DNA of 64,000 nucleotides from Thermosulfurimonas sp. F29 (GTDB lineage: Bacteria; Desulfobacterota; Thermodesulfobacteria; Thermodesulfobacteriales; Thermodesulfobacteriaceae), in contig NZ_JAIFYA010000003.1 in assembly GCF_019688735.1 (NCBI RefSeq), positions 248,001 through 312,000 on the forward strand, written 5' to 3'. Shown here in pieces: positions 25,487 through 34,114 of this stretch. Both the position numbers and the translations under genes were made by a program. The notes beneath the pieces were generated by a model. That model made no database searches, had not been told where the DNA came from, and saw only the letters and a program-made list of their open reading frames with translations. The stretch's first letter is position 1; the number at the start of each line of letters is the position of its first letter.

Positions 25487-26362
25487 CTATTCCAGGTTCT
25501 GCACCTGTTCCCGTAGCTTTTCGATGAGGGCCTTAACCTCAACGGCCAGTCTGGAGATCTCCGCGGAGGCCGCCTTGTTGGAAAGGGTGTTGATCTCCCT
25601 GAACATCTCCTGGCAGAGAAAGTCCAGTTTGCGGCCGTGGGGTCCGGGAGACTCCATGACCTCCTCGAAGTGTCTTCGATGGCTGCGCAGGCGATCCAGC
25701 TCTTCGGTAAAGTCCAGCCGGTCGGCCAGGATGGCGGCCTCCTGGTGAAGACGCACGGGATCGAGTCCTCTTTCGGCAAGAAGCTTCGAAAGTCTATCCT
25801 CCAGGCGGCGCAGGGCCTCGGACAGGTGTCCCTCCTTGAGCGAGGCGATCCGATCCAGAAGCACATCCAGTTCCCTCAGGTGAGCGTAAAGGACCTCCCG
25901 GAGGTATTCCCCCTCGCGCCGTCTCATCCGGGAGAGTTGCTCCAGGGCCTCGAAAAACGGCGGTGAAAGTTCGGTCCACAGGGCCTCCACCTCCGGAGTT
26001 TCCTCGGCCAGAACGAAGATCTCCTTGAGACGGAGAAGATCCGAAACGGAGAGTTCCCCCGAAAGCCCCCACTCCGCGGAAAGGGAGCGCAGGTGGGCCA
26101 GATACTGGGAAAGCAGGCTCCGGTCCACGAAGACCCGGGCCGTGGCCGGCGGCGTGCCCACCAGGCGCACCTGAACCTCGAAACGCCCCCGGTGAAAACG
26201 GGCCTGGATCTCCCGCCTCAGGCGTTCCTCCAGCACCTGATAGCGCCGGGGAAGCCGGCATACGATCTCCATGAAACGGTGATTAAGGGACTTGACCTCC
26301 ACCTGGAGCCCGAAACCCTCCCCCTGAAACTCTCCCCTTCCGAAACCGGTCATGCTCTCCAT
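25487..26362 (-). CDS. yicC: YicC family endoribonuclease
   Basis: The 291-residue protein carries the family start MESMTGFGRGEF and SLNHRFMEIVCRLP, and the C-terminal DUF1732 block (LDFLCQEMFREINTLSNK). YicC proteins cleave RNA in E. coli and Bacillus. In many genomes yicC precedes remA and gmk; here those genes lie 21 kb away on the other strand. A GGAGG-type site (GGAGGTGGACC) precedes the ATG. Confidence 0.93.
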   Translation of the reverse strand: MESMTGFGRGEFQGEGFGLQVEVKSLNHRFMEIVCRLPRRYQVLEERLRREIQARFHRGRFEVQVRLVGTPPATARVFVDRSLLSQYLAHLRSLSAEWGLSGELSVSDLLRLKEIFVLAEETPEVEALWTELSPPFFEALEQLSRMRRREGEYLREVLYAHLRELDVLLDRIASLKEGHLSEALRRLEDRLSKLLAERGLDPVRLHQEAAILADRLDFTEELDRLRSHRRHFEEVMESPGPHGRKLDFLCQEMFREINTLSNKAASAEISRLAVEVKALIEKLREQVQNLE

Positions 26363-26414
26363 GGTCCACCTCCGGGCCTTCTATTTACTCCCTAATCGTG
26401 TTAAATAAAAGGTC

Positions 26415-26996
26415 ATGCCGTATCTTTCCGGTCTTCGACACCTGCGGGAAACACGTCCGGATCCCACCAGACTCATCGAGGAAAAGATGGTTCTTGCCGA
26501 GGACCTTTACCGACTGTGGGGGGAAAGCCTCCTGCGGGATCCGGAGGTTTCCCCTCTTCTCGAGGCTTACCGGGGGGCGGTGGCCCGTTCCAATCGGGCC
26601 ATGGAGGAGGCCGGTACCTTCCGGGAATGTTATGTCTGCACCGTGGAGGACGGTCAGGGGTGCTGCAAGATCGGCCTTGAGAACGAATGCACGGTGCTCA
26701 TCCTGCTCCTGAACCGTTTGCTGGGGGTAACCTTTCCCGAGGCGAGGGAGGTGCCCGGGCGCTGCTTTTTCGTGGGACCTCTGGGGTGCAAGATCCTGGC
26801 CCGGCCCATGCTGTGCCGGGATTACTTTTGTCGCCGCCATTATTCCAGGATTCCCGAAAAGATCATGGCCGGGGTGACCGCGGTGCTGAACGAGGAGCTG
26901 ACCCTGCTTTACCGGATTACCTCTCTCCTCCGGGCCCGGCTGGAATTCTGGACCGGAGACTTTCTGCAGGAACTCGACCTTACCGGTTACACTTAA
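26415..26996 (+). CDS. cysteine-rich protein of unknown function
   Basis: This 193-residue soluble protein has nine cysteines between residues 72 and 139 (ECYVC, GCC, NEC, GRC, GC, MLC, YFC), a pattern suited to zinc or an iron-sulfur cluster and loosely like YkgJ-type proteins. Flanking parts are helical. I do not recognise the family. It is the first gene before pal, skp and glk (17-nt gap to pal). A TTAAAT box at 26401-26406 sits 8 nt before the ATG, suggesting a leaderless message. Confidence 0.6.
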   Translation: MPYLSGLRHLRETRPDPTRLIEEKMVLAEDLYRLWGESLLRDPEVSPLLEAYRGAVARSNRAMEEAGTFRECYVCTVEDGQGCCKIGLENECTVLILLLNRLLGVTFPEAREVPGRCFFVGPLGCKILARPMLCRDYFCRRHYSRIPEKIMAGVTAVLNEELTLLYRITSLLRARLEFWTGDFLQELDLTGYT

Positions 26997-27013
26997 GTTT
27001 CGGGAGGGCGATC

Positions 27014-27631
27014 ATGAAGAAGATACTCTTTTTGGGAGTTTTTTTATGGCTTGCGGTTTCCTGTGCCCCCAAGCCCAAGGAGGTGCCGGTGGGGCCGCTT
27101 CCCTCTCCGCAGGTCTCGGGGGAGGAAGTCCAGCCTCCGGCCTCCCCTCCCCCGGCAAAGGGAGATGAAAAGCGGACCCGGGCCGTGGCTCCGCCCCCGT
27201 CCTTTAAGGAGGAGACTCTGGCCGCCGCGGAGGCCCGGGCCGCCTCCATGCCCCTGGAGGAACGCTGGAAGCTCTACGGACGCAGCACCCCTCCCCTCAA
27301 GGCCATCTTCTTCGACTTCGACGACTATCGCATTCGCCGGGACATGCTCCCCCGTCTCCGGGAAGACGCCCGCTTTCTCCTGGAACATCCGGAATACCGG
27401 GTGGAACTTCAGGGGAACTGTGACGAACGCGGGGACAGGGACTACAACCTGGCCCTGGGGGAAAAGAGGGCCCTCGAGGTGCGCCGTTTCCTGATCAACC
27501 TGGGGGTTTCGCCGGAGCGTCTTTCCACGGTAAGCTTCGGGGAGGAACGCCCCCTGGCCCCGGGGCACGACGAGGCCTCCTGGGCCATCAATCGGCGGGT
27601 GGATCTGGTCATCGTAAACAAGAATCCCTGA
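27014..27631 (+). CDS. pal: peptidoglycan-associated lipoprotein (Pal/OmpA-like)
   Basis: The 205-residue protein has a lipoprotein signal ending in LAVSC with Cys17 as the lipidation site, a Pro-rich linker, and a C-terminal OmpA domain (FFDFDDYRIR, NCDERGDRDYNLALGEKRA, SFGEERP) that binds peptidoglycan. Pal ties the outer membrane to the wall, usually with Tol proteins; no tol genes are in the window. The gene is followed by skp, another envelope gene. The ATG at 27014 follows GGGAGG. Confidence 0.9.
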   Translation: MKKILFLGVFLWLAVSCAPKPKEVPVGPLPSPQVSGEEVQPPASPPPAKGDEKRTRAVAPPPSFKEETLAAAEARAASMPLEERWKLYGRSTPPLKAIFFDFDDYRIRRDMLPRLREDARFLLEHPEYRVELQGNCDERGDRDYNLALGEKRALEVRRFLINLGVSPERLSTVSFGEERPLAPGHDEASWAINRRVDLVIVNKNP

Positions 27632-27650
27632 AAAAAGGAGGTAAGAGGAC

Positions 27651-28187
27651 ATGAAAAGGTTTCTAATCGTTGTTTTGGCCTGGACGGTGCTTCTGGCGGG
27701 CGCGGCTTTCGCTGAGGCCCCCAGAATCGCGGTGCTGGATCTCCAAAAGGTGGTCCGTTCCTCCAAGGCCGGTCAGGAGGCCATGCAGCAGCTCCAGGCC
27801 AAGTTTAAGAAGCTTCAGGCAAAACTCGAGGCCAAGAAGAAGGAGATCGAGGCCTTCCAGCAGGAGCTCCAGAAGAAGGCCCCGCTCCTTTCCGAGGAGG
27901 CCCGGGCGGAAAAACAGCGGGAGTATCAGAAAATGGTCCGGGAATTTCGGGCCATGCAGGAAGACGCGCAGTTCGAGATGAAGGAAGCGGAGAAAAAGGC
28001 CCTGAAACCCATCTTTCAGGATCTGGAAAAGGTCATCAGGGATATGGCCCGGAAGGAGGGCTACGACCTTATTCTGGAAAAGAACATGCCCGGAGTCTAT
28101 TGGGCCTCGCCCCGGGTGGACATCACCCAGCATGTGATCCAGCTCTACGACCAGTATCGGGCCAGCGGTAAAGGCCAGGCCAAATGA
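27651..28187 (+). CDS. skp: OmpH/Skp family periplasmic chaperone
   Basis: A signal peptide (IVVLAWTVLLAGAAFA) precedes the start IAVLDLQKVVRSSKAG and a long Lys/Glu-rich coiled coil, the tentacle region that holds unfolded outer-membrane proteins, ending in YDLILEKNMPGVYWA. The 178-residue length is normal. An AAAGGAGG site precedes the ATG. Its stop overlaps the glk start as ATGA. Confidence 0.9.
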   Translation: MKRFLIVVLAWTVLLAGAAFAEAPRIAVLDLQKVVRSSKAGQEAMQQLQAKFKKLQAKLEAKKKEIEAFQQELQKKAPLLSEEARAEKQREYQKMVREFRAMQEDAQFEMKEAEKKALKPIFQDLEKVIRDMARKEGYDLILEKNMPGVYWASPRVDITQHVIQLYDQYRASGKGQAK

Positions 28188-29128
28188 TTCTTGCGGCGGA
28201 CATAGGGGGGACCCGCTCCCGTCTGGCCCTTTTCAGGGAGGAGGGCCCCCTGCGTCCCCTGAAGCCCCGGATCTTTCCCAGCAGGGACTTCCGGGGGCTC
28301 TCCGAGCTACTGCGGAGCTATCTTGAGGAAGTCCGGGAAAGACCTCGCCGGGTGGTGCTGGCCCTGGCCGGGCCGATCCTGGGCTCCCGCGTTCATCTTA
28401 CCAACCTGGGCTGGACGGTCTCGGTGGCGGGCCTGAAAAGGAACCTGGGTTTTGAGGAGGTCTTCCTCCTGAACGATCTCGAGGCGGCGGCCTACGGGAT
28501 TCCCGTCCTCTCGGGGGCACGGGTGAGGACCGTCAAGGCCGGAGGGGGACGGGGGCGCGTGGCGGTGGTGGTGGCCCCGGGCACGGGCCTGGGTGAAGCC
28601 ATTCTGGTGCGAAGCGGGCCCCGCCCTCTGGTCCTCCCCACCGAGGGAGGGCACGCGGAGTATCCTCCGGCAAGCGACGAGGAATGGGCCCTTTATCGGG
28701 AGCTGCGCCGCCGATACGGGCATGTGAGCCTCGAAAGGGTGATCTCCGGTCCGGGGCTTACCGAGGTTTACGCCTTTTTTTCCGGAGAGACGGTCTCTCC
28801 GGAGGAGATTATCGAGCGGGCCCGGGGCGGGGATCCACCGGCGGACAGGGCCGTTCGCCTGGTGACCAGGGCGCTGGGCCGAGAGGCCGGCACCCTGGCC
28901 CTGAAGACTCTGGCCCTCGGGGGAGTGTATCTTTCCGGAGGGCTGGCTCCGGCGCTTTCCCCGTGGTTCGAAAGCGAGTTCCTCCCGGCCTTTCTCGACA
29001 AGGGGCGACTCCGGGAGATTCTTCTAAAGATCCCCGTGCGGTTGATCACCCACCCCGCACCGGCCCTACTGGGTGCGGCCTTTTACGCCCGTTCAATGCG
29101 GATCTCCCGTTCTTCTTCGGAGAGGTAG
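28184..29128 (+). CDS. glk: glucokinase
   Basis: The 314-residue ROK-unrelated (E. coli Glk-type) glucokinase has the phosphate motif ADIGGTRSRLALF, LNDLEAAAYG with the catalytic Asp, APGTGLGEA and EGGHAEYPP. It phosphorylates glucose. Coupling to skp by a 4-bp overlap is unusual and probably only positional. It converges on and overlaps tsaE by 46 bp. Confidence 0.9.
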   Translation: MILAADIGGTRSRLALFREEGPLRPLKPRIFPSRDFRGLSELLRSYLEEVRERPRRVVLALAGPILGSRVHLTNLGWTVSVAGLKRNLGFEEVFLLNDLEAAAYGIPVLSGARVRTVKAGGGRGRVAVVVAPGTGLGEAILVRSGPRPLVLPTEGGHAEYPPASDEEWALYRELRRRYGHVSLERVISGPGLTEVYAFFSGETVSPEEIIERARGGDPPADRAVRLVTRALGREAGTLALKTLALGGVYLSGGLAPALSPWFESEFLPAFLDKGRLREILLKIPVRLITHPAPALLGAAFYARSMRISRSSSER

Positions 29129-29499
29129 GTAAAGTGGATCCTGTAGCGGGGGGACCAGCCCTCCCCGAGCCTTTCCGCCCATTCCACCACCATGACCCCT
29201 CTGGAGAGCATTTCGTAAAGTCCCAGCTCCTCCACCTCCTCCGGGCCGAGACGGTAAAGATCCACATGAAAGAGGGGAATCCGGCCCGGATATTCGTTTA
29301 CCAGGGAGAAGGAGGGACTCACCACATAGACCTCTTCGGGCACCCCCAGTCCCCGGGCCAGCCCCTGAACGAAGGTGGTTTTTCCGCTTCCCAGATCTCC
29401 GTAAAGGAGGAGGAGATCGCCGGGGACGAGCTTACGGGCCAGGGCTTCGCCCAGGGCCCGGGTCTCCTCGGGGGAGCGGGTTCTATACACCTCCGGCAT
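29083..29499 (-). CDS. tsaE: tRNA threonylcarbamoyladenosine biosynthesis ATPase TsaE
   Basis: The 138-residue P-loop protein (YGDLGSGKTTFVQGLA, then SPSFSLVNEY and FHVDLYRL, and VVEWAERLGE) supports t6A37 synthesis with TsaB, TsaC and TsaD. The ATG at 29499 matches the family start; a longer frame would add residues from the nnr reading. It overlaps the nnr end by 17 bp, a common gene order. Confidence 0.92.
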   Translation of the reverse strand: MPEVYRTRSPEETRALGEALARKLVPGDLLLLYGDLGSGKTTFVQGLARGLGVPEEVYVVSPSFSLVNEYPGRIPLFHVDLYRLGPEEVEELGLYEMLSRGVMVVEWAERLGEGWSPRYRIHFTYLSEEEREIRIERA

Positions 29500-31051
29500 A
29501 AAACTCGAGTTCCCTGAGAACGCGGGGCAGGTTTTCCGCCACCTCCGAGGCCGTGTATCCGAAGGGTCCGTGCCTCCGGGCGAGGAGGTCGCCGGAGGCG
29601 CCGTGGAGGAACACCCCCAGGCAGGCGGCCTCGAAGGGGTCGTAGCCCTGGGCCAGAAAGGCGGCGATGATCCCGGCCAGCACATCACCCATTCCCCCCT
29701 GAGCCATCCCGGGATTGCCCGAGGAGTTCACCGCTTCGCGGCCGTCGGGGCCGGCCACCACCGTGGCCGCTCCCTTGAGGACCACCACCTGTCCGCTCCG
29801 GCGGGCGGCTTCCCGGGCCGCTTCCAGACGATCGGCCTGGATCTCCGCCTTGGAACGGGAAAGGAGCCGGGCCATTTCCCCAGGATGTGGGGTGAGCACC
29901 CGGGGCGCCCGGGCCTCGCGAAGTTGCTCCGGCCTTCCGGAAAGAGCCGTGAGGGCGTCGGCGTCGAGCACCGCCGGCACGGGAAGCTCCAGGGAAAGCC
30001 TCACGGAAAGCTCCCGGGCCTCCGGGGAAAGTCCGAACCCCGGTCCCAGCACCGCCGCATGCATCCGTTCACAGGCCGAAAGGATCGCCTCCGCGGAGGC
30101 CGGAGTCAGCTCCTGATCCGGCGTTTCCGGAGAGAGCCCCAGGGTAAGGGCTTCGGGAAGGTATCCGGCCATCAGGGGTTGAAGACTGCGGGCGCAGGCC
30201 AGGGTCACCAGACCGGCTCCGGCGCGGAGGGATCCCTTTGCGGCGAGCACCGCCGCTCCCGTCTTACCCCTCGAACCCGCAAGCACCAGCACATGGCCGT
30301 AGGTGCCCTTGTGGGTGTCCGCCGCCCGGGGCCGGAGGACGCCTGCGGCCCATTCCCGATCCAGGTACTCACGGGGTGGGGCTTTTTCCCGGACGACCCT
30401 TTCGGGCATCCCGATGTCCACCACCCGAAGCTCCCCCACATATTCCCTTCCCGGATAGACGACCTGCCCCACCTTGGGAAGGGCCATGGTGGCGGTGAGG
30501 GTGGCCCGCACCGCCACCCCCAGCGGACGCCCGGTATCCGCCGAAAGCCCGGAGGGCATGTCCACCGCCACCACCGGGACCCCGGCCTGATTCACGAGCT
30601 CCACCGCCAGGGCGAAGCGGCCGGTGAGCTCCCGGGAAAGCCCGGTCCCGAAAAGGGCGTCCACCAGGACTCCGGCGGCCCGCATCTCCCCGGCCAGAGT
30701 TCGCACCGCCTCCTCGTCCAGGGCCGGAATCAGGGGGATCTCCGCGTAGCGGGCGATCCTCAGGTTCGTTCCCGCTTCGCCCCGGTACTTCTCCTCCGGG
30801 GCCAGCAGGATCACCCGGACCGGAACGCCTCTCCGGTGAAGGTGTCGGGCCACCACCAGGCCGTCTCCGCCGTTGTTCCCCGGCCCGCAGAGGACGATCA
30901 CTCCCCGGTACACCTCCCGGGGAAAACGCTCGAGAAGGAGGTCCACCACCCCCCGACCGGCGTTCTCCATGAGGACCTCCGCCGGAACTCCCACCTCCTC
31001 GATGGTGAACCGATCCAGGGCCTGCATTTCGGCGGCGTAGACCAGACGCAT
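29483..31051 (-). CDS. nnr: bifunctional NAD(P)H-hydrate epimerase / dehydratase
   Basis: Residues 1-210 are the YjeF-N epimerase (CGPGNNGGDGLVVARHL, VAVDMPSGLSADTG), and the C-terminal half is the ADP-dependent dehydratase (LTPHPGEMARLL, NSSGNPGMAQGGMGDVLAGI). The enzyme repairs damaged NAD(P)HX, which forms faster at high temperature. The ATG at 31051 fits the AAGGGGTGAG site better than a GTG two codons earlier. It follows acpS by 2 bp. Confidence 0.93.
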   Translation of the reverse strand: MRLVYAAEMQALDRFTIEEVGVPAEVLMENAGRGVVDLLLERFPREVYRGVIVLCGPGNNGGDGLVVARHLHRRGVPVRVILLAPEEKYRGEAGTNLRIARYAEIPLIPALDEEAVRTLAGEMRAAGVLVDALFGTGLSRELTGRFALAVELVNQAGVPVVAVDMPSGLSADTGRPLGVAVRATLTATMALPKVGQVVYPGREYVGELRVVDIGMPERVVREKAPPREYLDREWAAGVLRPRAADTHKGTYGHVLVLAGSRGKTGAAVLAAKGSLRAGAGLVTLACARSLQPLMAGYLPEALTLGLSPETPDQELTPASAEAILSACERMHAAVLGPGFGLSPEARELSVRLSLELPVPAVLDADALTALSGRPEQLREARAPRVLTPHPGEMARLLSRSKAEIQADRLEAAREAARRSGQVVVLKGAATVVAGPDGREAVNSSGNPGMAQGGMGDVLAGIIAAFLAQGYDPFEAACLGVFLHGASGDLLARRHGPFGYTASEVAENLPRVLRELEFYAGGV

Positions 31052-31053
31052 GT

Positions 31054-31434
31054 TCACTCACCCCTTTCGAGAATCACTACGGCCATAGCCAGGCCGCCCT
31101 CGTGAGTGACCGAGACCCACACCCGGTCGGCCCGGGCCTCCACCAGGGCCCGGGCCCGCCCGTAAAGCCGCACGGAAGGCCTCCCCGAGGAGGGATCCCG
31201 AACCAGGGCCACCTCCCGGAGAGAGAACCCCGAAAGACCGGTCCCCAGGGCCTTGCCCAGGGCCTCTTTTACCGCAAAGGAGGCCGCCAGGGACTCCGTC
31301 ATGCGCTCCTTCCCCCGGGCGTAGGACAACTCTTCCGGCGCGAAAACTCGCCTGAGGAACCTCTCCCCGTAACGGGAAAGGAGCCCCTCGATCCTCGCCA
31401 CCCGCACCAGATCCACTCCCACACCGCAAATCAT
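31054..31434 (-). CDS. acpS: holo-[acyl-carrier-protein] synthase
   Basis: The 126-residue AcpS transfers 4'-phosphopantetheine to acyl carrier protein. The Mg-binding GVDLVRVARIE at the start, FAVKEALGKALGTG and VSVTHEGGLAMAVV are present. It heads the acpS-nnr-tsaE run. The promoter must lie in the AT-richer region to the right, next to an IS remnant. Confidence 0.93.
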   Translation of the reverse strand: MICGVGVDLVRVARIEGLLSRYGERFLRRVFAPEELSYARGKERMTESLAASFAVKEALGKALGTGLSGFSLREVALVRDPSSGRPSVRLYGRARALVEARADRVWVSVTHEGGLAMAVVILERGE

Positions 31435-31850
31435 ACCACTCAGAAACCTTCATCAGTGAGGTTCGGCCCAAACGATGCTTCCACATTAAAATATTTCGTG
31501 ATACTTTTTCAAGTCATCGCTATCTTTGAAAGGCCTTAAGGTTTTCTTGATGGCCTGCTCCTCATTTTTTTGAACCACCCCGGGATGTTAGGATCAATTA
31601 GGAACGGTGCCTCGCGAAACCTTCTACCGCCGGCGAAAAAATACCGGAGGAGGTATGACGGGAACGGGGACTCCCAGAGGGCTTATCGGAAATAGAGGAT
31701 CTTGCGGAGGGCGGTTCCGGATTCCAGCCCGGGATATCGCTCCCCCGGAGAAATCCGGGAGGAGAGGCATACTCACATGTGCACGGCCCGGAAAAACGGC
31801 GACGATAAAAATCAGGTTGTTAATTTTTCACCTTGCCGTACGGTCCAATT
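31435..31850 (+). mobile_element. decayed IS3-type element (end plus transposase OrfA fragment)
   Basis: This 416-bp gap holds no intact gene. From 31551 it reads TGGCCTGCTCCTCATTTTTT and continues through GAACCACCCCGGGATGTTAG to about 31593, nearly the same as the minus-strand sequence from 59343. From 31608 a short frame with SRETFYRRRK-like residues matches IS3 OrfA and aligns at DNA level with the other remnant. The leader and helix-turn-helix part of OrfA is deleted between 31593 and 31608. The rest to 31850 is AT-rich, without recognisable coding. Confidence 0.6.
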
Positions 31851-33425
31851 TTATGAATTTAATAACTTCTCCTGAGCGATTTTAATTACGATTTTTTCTG
31901 CAAGTCTTTCCGGTGGCTCAGTGGTCTCAAGGCGAATGAGACTCCCGATGGGGATTTCCTCGGGAGCCTCAAAATGTTTTTTCTGGTGCAGATAGATTTC
32001 CCATCGACCGTCCGAGGGCTCACCTTCTTTCCGGGCCCGCATATTCAGCCTTTGCTTTATAATCGTGTCGGGGGTTTCACATAGTACAAAAAGGACGGGT
32101 ATATCCAATTTTTTGGCAAATTTAAGAACGCCCTCACGATATTTCCGGGAGCGGTAGGTGGCATCCAGGATCACATCCCGGCCGGCCAGGAGTTCGGCCT
32201 CGGCCCGGCGGAGAAGCTCCGCATAGGTACGCTCGGTCATCTCCGGAGCGTAAAGTCCCCTCTCGTAGGGCTCGAACCGGTGCTCGGTGGGGGAGAGTCC
32301 GGCAAGCTCCTTGCGTACTACATCGGAGTTGTAATGCACGGCAAGGAGTTCGGTGGAGAGGACCCGGGCGAGAGTGCTTTTTCCCGTTCCCGAAAGTCCG
32401 AAAATTACGATGAGAAAGGGTTTGCCTCCCGCATAACGGTAGGCCAAATCAAAGTAACGGCGGGCCTTCATCAGGGATTTCTCCCGTTCCATCTCGGGCA
32501 CTCGGTGATCGGCCCAGGTAAAACATCCGATCTTGCCCCGCACATACGCCCGATAGCACTTATAAAAGTCGAGAATCTCATAAAGGCCACGATCGCTGGA
32601 GAGTTCCACATAACGATCGATGAAGAAACGCGAGAGATCGTTGAGTCCGTGGAAGTCGAGATCCATAGCCATAAAGGCCAGATCCTGGGCCACATCTCCG
32701 CACCGGAACCGTTCGTTAAATTCGATGCAGTCGAACACATAAACCGCTCGCAGGTCATCGTAACAGACATTGGCGGAGTAGAGATCGCCGTGTCCGTCCC
32801 GTACGAACCCCTGCCGGATTCGTTCTTCGAAAAGCCCGCGATTTTCCTCCATGAAGCGTCTTGACCATGAGACGATGTGTTCGTAGCGCAGGCGGTTAAG
32901 GGCCTTTCCCACGAACTCCCGGGTCTGCTCGAAGTTTTCCTCCACATTGAAGCGCACGATCTCCGGGGTTCCGTAACGGTTGACCTCCGGACCGGTGGCC
33001 GCTTCCCTGAAGAAAGGCACCAGTTTCTGTACCAGAAGCTCCAGATGGGCCTCCTCAAGGCGCCTCTGAGTGATGAGGCGCCCCATCATCCCCTCTTCGG
33101 GAAGACGCCGCATTTTAACCGCCCACTCCACCACCTCGCCCTCCTCCTCAAACCGAAGCCCCTCGGGAGTCCTCACCAGCGGTGCCAACCCCAGGTAAAT
33201 CTCCGGACAGAGACGGCGGTTGAGCTCCACCTCCCTCCGGCAGAAGTGTTCGCGCTTTTCCAGGGTGGTGAAGTCCAGAAAACCGAAGTTGACCGGTTTT
33301 TTGATCTTGTAAACCAGGTCCCCGGCTAGAAAGACCCAGGAGATGTGGGTCTGGCGCAATTCTACCCTTTGCGGTCGATGGGGATAGGCCTCGGGACGAA
33401 GCAATTCCTCAACTGGAAAGCCCAT
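31851..33425 (-). CDS. APH-like phosphotransferase fused to a P-loop kinase
   Basis: The 524-residue protein has an N-terminal half with an aminoglycoside-phosphotransferase-like kinase fold (VYKIKKPVNFGFLDF, HGDLYSANVCYDD as the catalytic loop, FDCIEFNE) and a C-terminal zeta/gluconokinase-type P-loop domain (FGLSGTGKSTLARVLS near residue 343, ILDATYRSRKYRE). The architecture recurs in many bacteria without a proven substrate. The residues needed for phosphotransfer look intact in both halves. It lies between an IS remnant and a damaged coiled-coil gene. Confidence 0.82.
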   Translation of the reverse strand: MGFPVEELLRPEAYPHRPQRVELRQTHISWVFLAGDLVYKIKKPVNFGFLDFTTLEKREHFCRREVELNRRLCPEIYLGLAPLVRTPEGLRFEEEGEVVEWAVKMRRLPEEGMMGRLITQRRLEEAHLELLVQKLVPFFREAATGPEVNRYGTPEIVRFNVEENFEQTREFVGKALNRLRYEHIVSWSRRFMEENRGLFEERIRQGFVRDGHGDLYSANVCYDDLRAVYVFDCIEFNERFRCGDVAQDLAFMAMDLDFHGLNDLSRFFIDRYVELSSDRGLYEILDFYKCYRAYVRGKIGCFTWADHRVPEMEREKSLMKARRYFDLAYRYAGGKPFLIVIFGLSGTGKSTLARVLSTELLAVHYNSDVVRKELAGLSPTEHRFEPYERGLYAPEMTERTYAELLRRAEAELLAGRDVILDATYRSRKYREGVLKFAKKLDIPVLFVLCETPDTIIKQRLNMRARKEGEPSDGRWEIYLHQKKHFEAPEEIPIGSLIRLETTEPPERLAEKIVIKIAQEKLLNS

Positions 33426-33449
33426 TTTAAATCCACTCGAAACTCTGGA

Positions 33450-34052
33450 TCACCATAAAAACGGCCTTTCGGGCCTTTTTCGGACTGGTAGGATGAGCCA
33501 TATGGGTGACGATGACAACCACCATTCCTCGCCGTTTCTTCTAATCCGGTCGAAGTCTCCTCCCGCTAGGGTGCGGACGAGCTTCTCCTGCACAGCAATG
33601 CCGTGACGGTTCTTGAGGAAGGGTGCCAGCCACCCGAGCTCACTTCCTCTCCTTTGCTGTTCCCGGGCGAATCTTCCCTGGTCCTCGGAGAGTTTTTTGA
33701 TCTCCTCCGTTTTCTCCCTGGCCTCCGCCAGTTCGTGAACAACCTGCCATACCCGCCTTAAGTTCTCCTCGGTCTGTTTCCCGAATGGGTTAAGGCATTC
33801 CTTCGTCCGCCTCTGCGCCTCGGCCGGGGCCTTTACCTTCCGGCTCGGCCCGGACAGGTTTTCGCTCAGCACATTCAGATTCCGGGAAAGGTTTTCCACC
33901 GTCTTGTTCAGGACCTGAAGGTCCTCCCGGATGCCCTGATTCTCCAGACGCTCGGCGTGCCTTTCCACCTTTTCGAGCGCGGCCAGAAGAATCTCCCGGA
34001 ACCGGAGATCCGCCTCGGTTATCTTACATATCAGGGCCGCGAAAAAGGGCAT
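33450..34052 (-). CDS. coiled-coil protein with a probably frameshifted C-terminus
   Basis: The 200-residue frame is mostly coiled coil (about 10-135) and then [29 protein letters not shown]. The last 20 residues are unlike a protein end. In another frame the DNA encodes [19 protein letters not shown] and ends in VIQSFEWI at 33427, which looks like the true end of DUF3782-type coiled-coil/nuclease-like proteins. A frameshift near 33524-33545 and loss of the nuclease core are inferred. AAGGAGGGGAAGGG precedes the ATG at 34052. Confidence 0.5.
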   Translation of the reverse strand: MPFFAALICKITEADLRFREILLAALEKVERHAERLENQGIREDLQVLNKTVENLSRNLNVLSENLSGPSRKVKAPAEAQRRTKECLNPFGKQTEENLRRVWQVVHELAEAREKTEEIKKLSEDQGRFAREQQRRGSELGWLAPFLKNRHGIAVQEKLVRTLAGGDFDRIRRNGEEWWLSSSPIWLILPVRKRPERPFLW

Positions 34053-34114
34053 CCCTTCCCCTCCTTTTACGAAGATATTATAATACCCGAAGAGTACTGC
34101 CAAGGGAGGCCTTT

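Noticed and set aside
29570-31105. A 511-codon frame opposite nnr
   Set aside because: Its composition is typical of antisense shadow and the minus-strand frame encodes a well-conserved two-domain enzyme.
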